From contig JAKOGH010000002.1 of the NCBI GenBank assembly GCA_024811115.1, forward strand, positions 1-64,000: a stretch of 64,000 nucleotides of DNA. The letters run 5' to 3'. This document shows, one piece after another, positions 46,705 through 59,411 of this stretch (the first letter of the stretch is position 1; the number at the start of each line of letters is the position of its first letter). This stretch comes from Terana coerulea (Eukaryota > Basidiomycota > Agaricomycetes > Polyporales > Phanerochaetaceae). Made by a program: the position numbers and the translations under genes. The notes beneath the pieces were generated by a model. It was given only the letters and a program-made list of their open reading frames with translations. It was not told where the DNA came from and ran no database searches.

Positions 46705-49700
46705 ATGTTTAGGTCGGCGACCACCAGACTCGCACACAACTCGGTGGTGCCCGGATTAGCTCAGGCAGCTATAAGCAAGGACCTCAAGGCTTTGCAGGAT
46801 CTTATTAACTCAGAGAAGGCCGTGCAGCAGACGTACGTATCTCATGATTTGCGTCGGACATTCGTAGGACGGCTCACGCGAGTATCACAGGGTTCAGAAA
46901 CTGGGCATTGATTTAACGAAGGCGTCAGAAGCCGCGAAGACATGGGGCATTGGCGAAGGAGATGACCTCGGGGTGTGTTCTCAGCTTGTTCCGACCCACA
47001 GTGCATCTAAATATGCAGTGTCTTTGTAGGATACTCTTACGGCATGCACCGCTTTACTACTTCACTTCGCTTCAGCACTATCCCAATTTTCTACACATGT
47101 CTCGACAATGCGGGAGCAGATGAAGGCAGTTCGCGCACGCGAGGAGGCTCTTGACCAGCTCAAGAAGCACAGGAAGTCGCTAGTGTCCAAGTCCGACTCT
47201 ACAGACAAGAAGCTCGGCAAGATGAGCGCGGACAACAAGAACTTCCAGGCTACAGCAGACAGCTTGAACAAGATGCGAGAGGAGGTACGGGGTATGGATA
47301 CGGAAATCATGAATGAGGAGGCCAGTCTTGGAGATTTCAAGCGGGAGAGTGCGAAGAACTGGATGGGCGTACAGTTCGGTGCTCTCGCGGAGTGTTGCGA
47401 GAAAGGACAGGTGAGTATATGCGCCTTGACTGCCTTGCCAGTCCACTCATCCTGTCCAGATTGTAAGCGAGCTGGGCAAACTGGTCATCGCTGTGAGTTC
47501 CCTCATTCGATACTACAGTATTCTCTATAGCGTTTCGTAGGAAATACCGCAACAGCGCACCGAACCTGGGTTGCCAAGGCCTTACTATACAGGTCATGGA
47601 AACACGGAATCACTCGTTGCAGAAGGTCGGCGGAGGATGGATGCAGTCGAATTCTCCATGGAACCCACGGCTCCTTCGATAGGAGTCAGGCAGCTCACAG
47701 GTCCAGAGCCTCCATTCGCCCGAGCTGATTTTGCCCGCACCAACTCATCACAGCTATCATACGTCACCCATCCAGGCGACGACAAGGCAGATTCGGCCTC
47801 ACGGATTAGCCGACGATATAGTCAAGTAATGCTCTCGCCCGCTGGACAGAGCTACATCGGGCTGCCTGAGGTTTCGACTGGCATAGAATTCGACGCTGCG
47901 TTCGACCTACCTCAACAATCTCGTACACCCCCTCCTATTTCCATGCTCTCTTCGAACAACGCTCCGTATCAACCGTACTCATCTGTGCTGCCAACACCAC
48001 ACAGCCCCAGCGCTGACATGGGCGAGTTTGGCGTTTATCCCGGTAGCCAATTCGGCGCCCGCACGACATCGCTTAGTGCCCTTGGCGGCCAGCCTCAAGC
48101 ACCGGCGGGAGGGCCTGCAGGACCGCGCGGCCGTTTCGCCACCTTCCCTATCAAAACTCCGGACGGCGGGCCGCGCCCTTCGTCGTTGTCCCAAACAACG
48201 CCGGTTTCCTCCTTTGCCCCACCCTCGCGGATGGATGATAGACCGCCGTCGATTGAGATTGGCCGTCCCAATGATTCCTTCTCTTCCAGCATTGCCGAAG
48301 CTCTGGGCCAGTGGGAGCAGAACCCCAATCCAACGCCTCCTCCCTCGAACCATCCGAGCCAAAAGGCGCAGGAAGCTTCGATGCACGTCAGGAATAGGGA
48401 TTATTCTCCGCCACCGCCGCAGTATTCTCCGAGTCCCAACCCTTCGTTGGGACTCAAGGGAGAAGGCCCGTCCAGCCCAACAGGACATGTCCAGAATACG
48501 ACAAACGCCAGTACGGCTAGCAGTAGGCCGGTGTCCAAAGCGTTTGAGCCTGAGGAGGAAGCGGGGTTGGCCTATATGTCAATGGGTAACGAAGACCATG
48601 CAGCAGCATCCGACCACGGTCACGGAGACCGTCGTGTTAGGTTCGGCGGCGCACAGGATGATTCCGTACCATCGACCCACGCACCACCCAGTCATCACAA
48701 CGGAGAGAGTGCAACGCAGGTGTCACGACAGGGTATGCCACTTGTACCATATTCTCGTTTACGTCTAACGTTTTTTTTGCTTCACAGCACCTCCACTGAC
48801 CCATCAACTTCCCTCCCCTCCTCATTCACCCACCGCAGATATTACACCACAGCCAAGTTCTTTCTCTATCGCCACACCTACACAGAATCAGCAGCCAGCT
48901 TCGCCAGAGGAAGAAGAGAAAGCACTCAATGCAGCAGCAGCACGCGAAGTTTCGCGCGAGCTTGATGCGCTCATGTTCAATTCACCTCTGAAGCCCGCCG
49001 TTCCCCCGACGCCTCCAGCAGTTGCTCGCGATCCCTACCAAGTACCTGCTCCTCCATTTGTGCGCCGTATGACACCCGGACGGGCTAGTATAAGTGGCGA
49101 ATCGGCTACATCGCCGACACTCAGCATGCGCAACGAGCCCACCTACGTCAGGGAGAGGGACCGCTCCGGCAGCGTCGTGGCTTCCCCCACATCCGCATCG
49201 CAGCCTTCGCCAACAGGGACCGGCTTCTCGCATCATTCCAGGGAGAGCTACGACGCGCCCCTTCCGCCGCCCCCGCCAATATTAATGCCTCCTCGCGGTG
49301 TCTCTCCTGCACCCTCGTCAACCGGCAACACGCCTTTCAAGACCCCGTCCTCCGAGTTCCCGCTGCCAGCTGGCCCCGGCTCATTCTATAACATGCCGGG
49401 CGTCACCGGCTCCGGCAGCAGCTTCACACCTGGCGGAGCGAGGACGATCAGCGCCGCGGCGTTCAAGCAGCGGCTCCGCAACCCGTCATCACCGCCGCCC
49501 GACGGCGGCAGCCCGCTTGCAGATAACACGAGCCCGTTGTTGGTCAAGAAGAGGCTCCCGGGCTCGCCGTTGCCAGCTGGGCGGCTGCTGCCGGACACAA
49601 TCACGCAGAGGGTGTCCTCTGCGCCGGATCCTGCATACCAGCGGAGCGATACGTATGACCAGCGTAATCGTTCGGTGTCTGCGAATCAGGCACAGCACCA

Positions 49701-49857
49701 GCAGGCACCTGGAGACGACCATGGCGAGGACGACGACTACGACTACATCTCGGCGTATGTAGACGAACCACATCCAGCGGATGCGCAAGGGGCACACGCT
49801 GGTTATGGATCAGGAAAGTTCGCGACCAACTTGGAGCAGAATGACGGGTTGAGGTGA
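46705..49857 (+). CDS. Eisosome component PIL1/LSP1-domain protein
   Basis: The N-terminal 240 residues match the PIL1 BAR-type domain: MFRSATTRLAHNSVVPGLAQ, DLINSEKAVQQT, then AAKTWGIGEGDDLGDTLTAC, MREQMKAVRAREEALDQLKK and a coiled region ending in EKGQIVSELGKLVIAEIPQQ. In yeast Pil1 and Lsp1 build eisosomes, furrows at the plasma membrane. Beyond residue 280 it is a very long Pro/Ser-rich, presumably disordered tail (RTPPPISMLSSNNAPYQP, PLPPPPPILMPPRG) ending with an acidic DDHGEDDDYDYI patch. That makes it about three times longer than yeast Pil1. There are at least six exons; the first ends at the GTACGTATC donor after AVQQT. No frame break is needed. Confidence 0.88.
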
Positions 49858-50032
49858 CGTAAGCAGTAATGTATATGATACGGAAAGGGTGTCTTCGTGG
49901 ATGTAAGATGTTAGTATTGGTATCGACATTCAATGTCCACGAACGAATCAGCATAGGCTACGCGACACGAACGACCTCCATACCCCGGCGACATCGCAGC
50001 TCAGGAGTTGCTGTTTGCTGCATATACTCAAT

Positions 50033-52242
50033 TAGTCCTCCTGGTCGGCCAAGCTGATCCTTAGCGGAAGGTTGACGGTCTGAGTGTCTCCTTCTAGCAT
50101 GGGTAGCATGGCAGCGCACATCTCCCGGCGCACTTTCTTCGTGTCCTCCGCTTGGCTGAACTCGAACTGCAGAACGAGTGCCGCAAGGAAGGCCTGAATC
50201 TCGTAGATCCTGCGCAGCACATGTCAGCTCAATCGTCTGCAGCGTCAAAACCCTACAACTCACGCGAATCTCCAACCAATGCAGGCACGGACACCGGCGG
50301 CGAATGTCAATCTACAGCACCAGCCAGTCTGCTAACGCCTGTAGCGAGCAAGTAGGCGGACTTACAAGTTATTGAACATGCCGATAGTGCCTGTCCGCTT
50401 GACACGTCCGTCGAACCAGCGGTCTGGGTCAAAGGCGTGTGCGTTGTCACCCCAGAGCTCAGGGTCCCTAAAAAGCAGGATTCGACATGTGCGGCACCAC
50501 ACCACACAGAATGGAAGCACACACCGGTTATACGCTCCAATGGAGATGCAAATGCGGGTTCCCTTGGCGACGGGCAGTTCCGTCAAAACCTTGCCTGCCT
50601 TCGTCGTGACGGGGTGGGCCAGCGGGAGAACGTCGTCTCGGCCCGCCTTGCGGAAGGTGTGGTTGAGTACGGGGTACAGGCGGAGGGCTTCCTTCATCAC
50701 GGCTTGCAAGTAAGGCATGCTGTCGAGGTCCGCCGCGCTCAGCTCCGCCACCCCCGCGGTCTTGTCACGAATCTCCTGACGCAGGCGCGCCTGGGAGTCG
50801 GGGTGCCGCGCTAGCTCCAGCAGCGCCCAGCAGACCGTGGTGCTCGTGGTTTCGTGCCCAGCGAACAGAATCGTACTGTCGGCCAGTTTCAGAGGCAGAG
50901 ATTGTGAAATTTGAAGACCCACTCACCGCATTTGAGAGTACATTTCCTCGTCTGAAAGACGAGCCTTGTCATTTTCAGAGAAATTGGCCTTGACTACGGA
51001 TCGCATATATTCGTTAGTTTATATGGCCTATTGTCGCAGAGGGATCGTACTCACCGAGCAAGCTAAAGATATCCCGGCTTCCCTTGCCTTCTCTCAAAGC
51101 CTCGGCCTTTGCATCGAGTAGCTCCTTGGCAACCTTGACCTGAGATCGTTCGCATTCTTTGGCCTTGTCATAGGCACGCCCCTTGATTATACCCTGAAGC
51201 CACTCGATGGCTGTTAGAGGTATGTAACGTGCTATATCCAACATGCAAATGGCATTGATCGATGGGAAACCGAAGACGACCGGCCTACGACACGTGGCGT
51301 CACTTCTTATGTTAAGCACTTCTACAAGTAAACAGCTCACATGAAGCTATTGTAAGCTCTGACGATGTCACTGTCCTCGTCTTGCAGGGCGCCGAACTGA
51401 TAGTCGAAAGCGGCTGCAAGCACCAGTTTAGTAAGTTCACAGAACTTCAAAGTCACCTTTCTACCTTCACCGATTGCGTCCATTGCTGCTCGGGACACCA
51501 AAGTGTGAACATTTAGCTCCTGCGAGTGGTCGGGAGCAGTGGTCAGCGCATCCTTCCATTTCGTCACTACCTGCGAGTCACTACTGTGAGCAAGGTAACC
51601 GGAATGAACAACAAAGAGCTCATACTGCTTCCGCCGCGCGAGTGAACAGGGGAAGAGAGCCTTTGACTCTGGCGCACCGAATGCTGGGAGCATGACTTTC
51701 CTCTGACGCTTGTGATCGTCACCTGGAAAGCATTATGAGGGCGTGAAGGAAGAAGCGGAGAATGCTGGATGACTGACCATCGGTCCATAGCAGACCATGT
51801 CCCGAATGAAGATTCGAGAGGGCTCGTCGTTCCGGCAGCTTGGGGAAACTATACGCCGACGTTTGATAGATATATTGTAAGGCTTTGGGGTCAGAGATCC
51901 ACAGCAGCTCGCCCTACAAAAAGTGTTAGGATTGAATGCGAGCAGACAAAGCAGAGGAACCCACCCCAAGGGAGGTATTCAGGCGAGCGACATGCCCATA
52001 CAGTCCCTGCAGCTTGAAATCACCTTCCCCCGCTTGGCATTTGAAAAATTCCTTAAGATTTCCTAAGATGCTTCTATATTAGACACTATCCGGCAGTCGG
52101 AACGAAACAAGGTACAAACCTAGCCAAAATGACTCTGGGGGCGGCCCACGGACGTCGCGGATGGATATTCCGGTAAACCTTCGGTACAAGGCATAAGCTA
52201 CGGCTCCAAAGACGAGCGTGACGAAGGTGGTGAGGAGTTCCA
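50033..52242 (-). CDS. Cytochrome P450 monooxygenase (copy 2)
   Basis: It starts MELLTTFVTLVFGAVAYALY, a membrane anchor, then GPPPESFWLG. Helix I is FAGHETTSTTVCWALLELA, the ExxR region is MKEALRLYPVLNHTFR, and the PERF-like region is FDPDRWFDGRVKR. The C-terminus EFSQAEDTKKVRREMCAAML and LPLRISLADQED match copy 1 (13897-16128) closely, as does VTKWKDALTTAPDHSQELNV. The two form a pair on opposite strands about 34 kb apart. The haem-loop exon lies between 50221 and 50370 by comparison with copy 1; I did not verify every residue. A TATAAA lies at 52307-52312. Confidence 0.92.
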
Positions 52243-52306
52243 TTAACTTCTACAGCTGGGCGAGCAATAGTGAGTTTCTGGTTCCATAGTCTCACGTCCC
52301 CAGTCC

Positions 52307-52312
52307 TTTATA
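52307..52312 (-). promoter_or_regulatory. TATA box of P450 copy 2
   Basis: TATAAA on the minus strand lies about 65 bp before ATG 52242. Confidence 0.5.
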
Positions 52313-53750
52313 GCTATGTAGACAATGCATCTGACGCTCATGTGAGCCCCGTGGACATTGCTTCGTGAGACGTAGGGAAGCGCATCAACTTCTGAAGGTT
52401 ATGGACGTAACTCAGGCCTAAAACGTAGGGTATGCAGCCATGAGTCATCGGACAGGTAACAAACGAGAGATTACTCACAATCGGCCAGCCTTGAAGTAGA
52501 GAGACGACAATCCCAGTGTTATCGCCTGAGCCATAGCAGTAACCACGAGTCACCATAGAAGGTATACACGTTGCACGAAGGCTGTTGGGTTTGACGTGTG
52601 ACTGCTCCCAGTCTACGGTGTAGTCGAGTCTGATTGTGGAGACAACGTATAATTGGACGCCCTGCACACCGTCGTGAGCAGTAACCCGTACCGACCGACG
52701 AACACAGTAATTGCTCTGTACCGCCGTAAGCAATATTTTCTTAGCGTACATGGTAGGTATAGGCGAATCCTTCCGCGGCCGACGGCAGTGGACGTGCGGG
52801 TCGTCGGGCCTGTCCCCGACGACTTCGTCGTTCTTAGAACCCGTCGGCCGACTCTCCAGTCAGCATACCTTGCAGGGCCGTCTTAGAGCTGAGGTGGTGA
52901 CAAGGCGCCGCTGAGAACGGTTCTGTCTTGCGAATGCCATGCCGCGGCATGTCCTTGCCGCTTTTCAGCTGCGGGGAAGCGAGGTTCTTCAATGGCAAGC
53001 TTGTCATATAAGGATCAGAAATTTCCCTCGAGTATGCGCGACTGAGTAGCAAGCCAGATATGTGCGGAACTGCACACCGATTGTGGATGCTGATCAGCGT
53101 TGGCTATTCAAGTGTAGAGTAAGATATTGGCACTTGCCTATAACCTATGGTGTTACAAACAGCAATGGCGAAAGGTGTTAATGGTGCATATATGCATTTT
53201 CTATGTCTTAAATTGCTGCATTGGATTTGAAATCATCGAAAAGCACAGGGCTGGAATGGCTACTGGGTCTGAGGCTCGAGGGTGAACGTGGACTTGACGT
53301 GGACGTTGAACAGCGAACGAGCAGGAAGTTGTGAGTAGCTAAGCGCCGAGGGTCTGCGGGGATGGTGGACAAATAAACGCAAATAGTGAGCGCTGAGCCC
53401 AATTTGTCATTTTCGTAGCTGTGAGTACGCTGCTACCTCTATACAGTCCTTCAATCTGCTCATTAGGTCTCAGCGCAGATTCTACCTTTTATTTGAGACG
53501 GGTCTCTAACTGCTGCAGATTCAGAACTCGCAGAACAATTTCGTCAGAACTCAAAAGTGACAAATGACTCCAAGTCTGGGAAACTGGACACGTGTACTGG
53601 TTTATGTAACTCCAACGCTGCATGCTCGCAGCAAGCATCGACGTTCGTCAACACTCCCACAGCCAACGTTCGCCATAGCGAGTACGCACACCGTAGTCTG
53701 GGTCTCTTGTACTTGTGCTCACCTCTGTCACACATGTACAGGTCTTGATC
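52313..53750. other. Intergenic region between divergent P450 and BTB genes
   Basis: It should hold both promoters. A minus-strand ORF of 137 codons with an ATG (52338-52751) is present but resembles nothing I know and has no paired exon. Confidence 0.4.
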
Positions 53751-54784
53751 ATGACTACGACGTCAGAAGCCTACAATCGATCCAACCTGCAACTGGAGCA
53801 CTCTCGTGAAGTCTGGTTTGACGACGGGAATGTCGTACTTCAGGCCGAGGGCATGCTCTTCAAAGTCTACCGCGGGGTACTGGCGAAGCAGTCCCCATTC
53901 TTCCACGACCTTTTACTCTCCCGCAGCAGGACAGTGATGAGTCGGAGAAGTATGAGGGCTGCCCGCTAGTGATGATGCCGGGGGACGCAGCGGCGGAGGT
54001 GCAGCTTTTTCTGAAGGCTATATTTGACCATCAGTGAGTCTCTCATGATTGTGGAGGGTCGTAGTATTGAGGACATGCCAGATTCTACGCCGATGTCAAG
54101 ACGATCAAGGATTATAATGTCGTCGTCGGTATTCTCAAGCTGAGCCACAAGTACCAGGTCGATTACCTCGTCCGTCGTTCTATACCTGCCTTCACGGCGT
54201 TGTACCCGGCGTCGCTGAAGAACTGGGACATCCGCAACTCCCGCCGCCAGTTCGCATCTCTCACCAGGCTATACGGCAGAGCGCTTCCGTTCTTCGTCGT
54301 GCGCCTCGCAAGACAGACCGGGGTCGACGTCCTCCTTCCGGCCGCGCTCTTCGAGTGTTGCAGCTACTCGATCAAAGACATCCTGCAAGGTGTACGGATG
54401 CCGGACAACACCTTGTTCACCTTGGATCCCGGCGATCAGCTGGTAGTTCTTCAAGCACGACTTAGGCTCACCGATTGCGCCCGCAACGATGTTTTCTCAT
54501 TCATTTACGACCTGGATTACCTCCTTATGGAGATGAGGAGCCGCCAAGAGTGGTTGAACGTGCGGACCTGGGTCGAGTCCGGGGGCAACCGGAGTGTCGA
54601 CCAATGGATTGACCCGCTGTCTCTGGACTTCCCATGGGAGAGGTATTGGGCAACGATGATTAGGGCAGCGCGGCAGTCAAAGCTGGCCGACTTCCGGAAG
54701 AGGCGTGAGGAAGTCTGGCAAAAGTTGCCCATATTTTTCGGCATGCTGCCGTGGGATAAAATGAAGCGGGACTCTGTACATTAG
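53751..54784 (+). CDS. BTB/POZ domain protein
   Basis: Two exons, 53751-54033 and 54082-54784. The N-terminus VWFDDGNVVLQAEGMLFKVY and RGVLAKQSPFFHDL is the usual opening of the large basidiomycete BTB family, followed by EGCPLVMM and LKLSHKYQVDYLVRRS. BTB domains mediate dimerisation and often link targets to cullin-3 ligases; no second domain is visible here. A frame break lies at the TTTT run 53911-53914. One more T gives HDLFTLPQQDSDESEKYEG and joins the two frames. The C-terminal half is helical without recognisable motifs. Confidence 0.85.
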
Positions 54785-54832
54785 CTGCTTGAGTCAGTCC
54801 ATGTCGAGCTTACTATATGCGAGGGGGCCAGG

Positions 54833-55969
54833 CTAATCGCTCTGCATGTAGGAGCTACTAAACCAGGAAGTGTTTATTTGTACATCTACCAAATGTTCGG
54901 GAAGCGAGTCAGATATGCGCCATGTATATATGCCTCTTTTAGGCTGCTTGTCCGTCGACCTCCAGATTGGTTCATATGCCTTCAGATTCGCTATCGTATC
55001 CTCGAGCTTTTTCAGCACCAACTCGCCGCAATCTGTACCAAACGGTACCCGCACCCACTGCCCGAGGGCGCTAAGACCCATCACCCGTCTCCACATTCCT
55101 CTGCGCGTGACGATATCGTACACCCTCGCCGCCAGCTTGTCCTCGTCGCCGACCAGCCCAAGGGCTTCGCTGCGCCGCGGCAACCAGCTCATCGAGTCGT
55201 AGCCTTGCGTCTCCGGATCCGTGTACACAGTCGTGAGCTGGGCCTGGGCTTGCGCAGACATGCTGGTGCCCTGCTCGACGTATGCGGGGTGTGCGCGGAA
55301 GATCTTGGTCGGGAAATAGCCTGGCATGAGGATCATGGCTCGGACGTTGAAGAGCGCAAGCTCTTTTGCGAGTGTGTCCATGAATGCGTCCATAGCTGCT
55401 TTAGAGGCACTATATGCTCCCCAAGCAGGTGGGAAGATGCCTGCTGAGACGGAGGATACGGTGAAGATGTGGCCGGATCGGCGCGCGCGCATGTGTGCTA
55501 CAAATGGCTGGGTGAAAGCCATCGTGCCAAATACCGTGGCTTGGAATTGCTGTCGAATATCTGACAGACTGGCATGACCGTGTTAGCCCACCCAGCTATG
55601 CCATGGAAGCGGCTTGATGCGCACCTGATTTCCTCGACAGCACCATATCCTGTCAGATTTGTCCCCGCATTATTCACGAGGACATCGACACGGCCGAATA
55701 TTTGGATAGCATCCCTTGCGGCCTGCTGGACCGTCTCGTCGGACGAGTTGAGATCCAATATGAGCGGACGAGCGCCGGCACTTTTGAGTGCAGCGGGGAA
55801 CTTGGAGATGGATCGCACACTCGCGACGACCTACATCGAAGATCAGACGTTGGGTGCCATGCGCCGAAAATGTACAATGTACCCTATCCCCTTGTGCAAG
55901 CACGTAAAGTGCCATCGCCAGACCCAACCCTGAGCTGGCACCAGTGATAACCCAGACTCTGTTTGACAT
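54833..55969 (-). CDS. Short-chain dehydrogenase/reductase (SDR copy 1)
   Basis: It starts MSNRVWVITGASSGLGLAMA with the TGxxxGxG NAD(P) motif. Later come VLVNNAGTNLTG, the SGHIFTVSSVSAG strand with the catalytic Ser, and the catalytic YSASK (Tyr-x3-Lys) in GAYSASKAAMDAFMDTLAKE. PGYFPTKIF is the substrate-loop entry. It ends SSYMQSD. Introns are short. It is a clear paralogue of the plus-strand gene at 59412-60469, with the ABC1-family kinase gene between them. Substrate unknown. A TTATATA (minus TATATAA) lies at 56054-56060. Confidence 0.92.
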
Positions 55970-56913
55970 GGCAGCAAGTCGAGCTTGAGGAGGGAGCTGA
56001 CAGGGTGGTAGCAACGAATCGTCGCGGGCGACCAACCACGCTCTCAGGTCGAGTTATATACCAAGCCCAGCCTCTGGGCGGGTTTTCATGTGCCAACATT
56101 GTCAAACCGAGTCCAGAGAGCGTGATCCCAAAGGCGGGGTGCAAACGACAGCGCCGAGCACGATATAGCGGTATCTGTACTCGTGGGAAAGACTTGACCT
56201 GCAGGCTGGCACCTTCACACGCCTTCAAGACTTGAAGGCGGACGAAAGAATGTCTTCCTGATTCACATGGGAACGACTCGGGACTCCTACGGTGCCCGGA
56301 AGATCTTCCAAGCGAGAACCTGAGTCTACGAAAGCTTGCATGTGAGCGCTGTGACGGACTTTGTATTAAAGAATTCGCGAAGACCCAGAGAGCGGGAATC
56401 CTAAGCTGGCCATGTGTCATGTTAGATAGCTTGAATACTGGCTCCCCGGCGACATGGAATAGGACCCAGAATGCTTCGGGCAGAAAAATCGCATACCAGT
56501 CGCACTACTGTGTCTCCAGCAAACGTGGAGGCGGAGTATTAGCCGGTCCGCGGAGTCAGTATATCTTATACGTTTGGTATGAGACGCCAATTTCTGGGAA
56601 AATCCTAGTAGAGTCCCTTCGGCCGGCCGCCGCTGTGTACTGTGCCTACGTGGCAGAAGGGAACCTTCCGGCAGCCCCAAATCGAGACAGAGGCTTTGTG
56701 GCGCAGTCACACCTGTGACCATAACGCGCCGGCAAGATGGCCGAACTCTGCCGGCATGCTGCGTCATCCCGCTTGCGCTGAAGATCTGACGCCCAGAAAT
56801 TGTTCCACTGCACCTCACTGCACCAGGCGTCCATGGCCTTGCTCGACCTCCTCCCCCTTCCCTTTCTCTCCTCTGTATAAGCCTGGAAGCACTTTACACA
56901 TTCTTCTGCTCGT
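55970..56913. other. Divergent promoter region, SDR copy 1 and ABC1-family kinase
   Basis: No gene is supported. A TATATAA for the SDR gene is at 56054-56060 (minus strand), and CTGTATAAGCC near 56874 precedes the kinase ATG by about 35-40 bp. Confidence 0.45.
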
Positions 56914-58969
56914 ATGCCTCTCAGGCTACTTCACCAGGCCAGCCGATTTAACCCCAAACTTGCGAACACGGGCACCAGCTCGTGGTCAATCATACGACAC
57001 GCATACTCCAGTAAACCGCCGCAGGCATCGTCCAAGTCGCTTTGGAGACTGAGAAGTGTTAGGGTTCTCACTTACTCGGCTATACTCGGTGGTGGAGCTT
57101 GGGCAATAGACAAGGAGTTCAATGCTTCCGCTGTCACAAGGAATCTTCGAACATTATGGACCGTGAGTGAATCACGTTTATGCTTCACAGCTGCGTCTTA
57201 CAGTGTATCGTCAGTTCTCCCTAATCGCATTAGACTACAAGCTCAACTTTAATGAGGAGAAGAGCGAACAAATACCCGAACTACACCAACGAGTCGCTGA
57301 TAGAATGTACGACCTTTTGACGACAAATGGGGGCTATACATCAAACTAGGTGCGCTTGCTGCTCTATTTATGCCACATAACATGCTCATGATCCAACGTG
57401 AAGGCCAGGCCATAGGTAACAACGCTGCCGTACTACCTGCGCCAATGCAAGAGAAGTTTGCAAAGCTCTTCGACGATGCGCCTCAGATCCCATACTCCGA
57501 AGTTCGCAAGGTTTTGAAGGCGGAGTTTGGGAGGGAACCTTCAGGGCCGGACGGTATCTTCGAAGAGTTCGACGAGCAAGCCGTGGCAAGCGCGAGTATT
57601 GCTCAAGTGCACAAGGCGAGGTTGAAGTCGCCGGATGGTAATGGACCAGTGGTCGCCGTAAAAATCCAGAAACCTGCCGTCAGCAAGCAGACGTCGTTGG
57701 ATCTTGGGGCTTACCGGGTTGTGATGTGGCTGTATGAGAACTATCTGTTTGACATGCCTGTATACTTCCTCGTTGGTGCGTCCTATCACATGCATCCGAA
57801 GACACCGTACCTGAGCTCTGACGTTACAGACTTCATTTCGGATCACCTGAGAAGAGAGCTCGACTTCGAGCTTGAAGCCAAGAACTCCATCGAAACCTCA
57901 AGATACGTTGCAGCTGAGCCGTCCCTAGCCAACCGAGTCTACGTCCCGAAGGTGTACCCAGAGTATTGCACGAAGAAGGTCCTAGTTGCGGAATGGATTG
58001 ATGGCGTGCGGCTGAGCGACAGAGCTGGAATCTTTCGCTTGATGGGCGAAACGGATCTTCGTTTGGCAGGCAAACTACCGGCACCTTCGGCATCATCGTC
58101 ACAGCATATATCCTCTACACCTTTGCGCGGCGGCGTTGCCGCAATTATGGACACCATGGTGCAACTCTTCAGCGCGCAGATCTTCGACTGGGGTTGGGTG
58201 CATTGTGATCCTCACCCGGGCAACGTCATCATTCGCCCTCACCCTTCCAGACCCGGCCATCCACAGCTTGTCCTACTCGACCACGGACTCTACGTCCGCA
58301 CATCAGACACTTTCCGTAGGCAATACGCGACTCTGTGGAGGGGCCTCATCGCGATGGACTTTGACACGATCAAGCGCGTGGCTGAGGAGTGGGGGATCGG
58401 TACTCCGGATCTGTTCGCCAGTGCGACCCTCATGAAGCCCGTGCGATTTTCGAAGAGCAAGGAAGCCGACAAGTTCGCCAACCTGAGCCAGTACGAGAGG
58501 AGCGTGCTCATCAAGGAAAGGCTGAAGCGGTTCCTCACCGACACGGACAAGATGCCCAAGGAACTCGTCTTCATTGGACGCAATATGAGGTAGATATTAT
58601 CGTCCTGGAAAGCATTCAAGCGCTGACGCACGCTTACTTTCTGGCAGGATTGTGCAAGGGAACAATCAGATGCTGGGTTCACCCGTCAACCGCATCCGCA
58701 TCACGGGCGAATGGGCTTCGAGATCACTGACAACAAATCCCTCTCTGTCGACTACCGAACGCGCACGAGAGTATGGCGGATATCTGACATTCCAACTGGT
58801 CACCCTCTCGATTGACTTGGTCTTCTGGGCAACCCGCTTGCGACAGTGGGTCAGTGCAAAACTGGGACGAACAAGCAACAGCTTCGAAGATGAGCTGGAG
58901 AAGACAATGAGGGGCTTTGCGAAGTCGAACTTCGGCGTAGAAATTGCTGAAACGGCGTTTGAGGGGTAA
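56914..58969 (+). CDS. ABC1/UbiB-family atypical kinase (ADCK1/MCP2-like), mitochondrial
   Basis: The Arg/Ser-rich N-terminus MPLRLLHQASRFNPKLANTG looks like a mitochondrial presequence. Family motifs follow in order: KLG joined over an intron to QAIGNNAAVLP, ASASIAQVHKARL, VVAVKIQKP, LRRELDFELEAKNS, AEWIDGVRLSD, WVHCDPHPGNV and LVLLDHGLYV. DHG instead of DFG is typical of the ADCK1/Mcp2 branch, which is linked to mitochondrial lipid and coenzyme Q homeostasis. A frame break at the G run 57329-57333 is repaired by one extra G (TNGGLYIKLG). An intron at about 57774-57828 reads through in frame but is removed by homology. It ends VEIAETAFEG. Confidence 0.92.
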
Positions 58970-59411
58970 TGTCGTGAGGTCGTTGTCATTAAGTGCTATC
59001 GGCATGTGAGCCGGCATCGTTAGACCTCCTTGTAAGTCTCCAAACTTCAGTCTCGAGCCGTTCGCTGATCATGTTCCCTAATACAGACCTTAGTGTATAG
59101 CACCGCATATAATCACCTCATAGAAACATCACGAGTCTGCTTGCTTGTAAGGCGTCGGATGCAGCTCAATATCTTCGGTAGCGCACTCTCAACGCACACT
59201 CTAGTTGTGTTCCGGTGAGTCGGGAATCACTGAGGAGCCGCTAGGATGCTAGAGGCTGATAAAATTGCATCGTGGAATCCACACTGATCGCTTATGACAA
59301 GCTGACTACGTCGCTGAATCAGCCTTGAATATATAGCAGAATATGTAGACCGTCTACCACGTTCAAGAGCACTCAGTGGGCTTTGTATATCCCTCTACCG
59401 TCTCATCGAAA
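58970..59411. other. Intergenic region, SDR copy 2 promoter
   Basis: An AT-rich GAATATATAGC motif near 59326-59336 lies about 80 bp before the SDR ATG. Nothing else was found. Confidence 0.45.

Noticed and set aside
52338..52751. Minus-strand ORF of 137 codons with ATG
   Set aside because: No domain, no paired exons, and it sits in a divergent promoter region; chance is likely.
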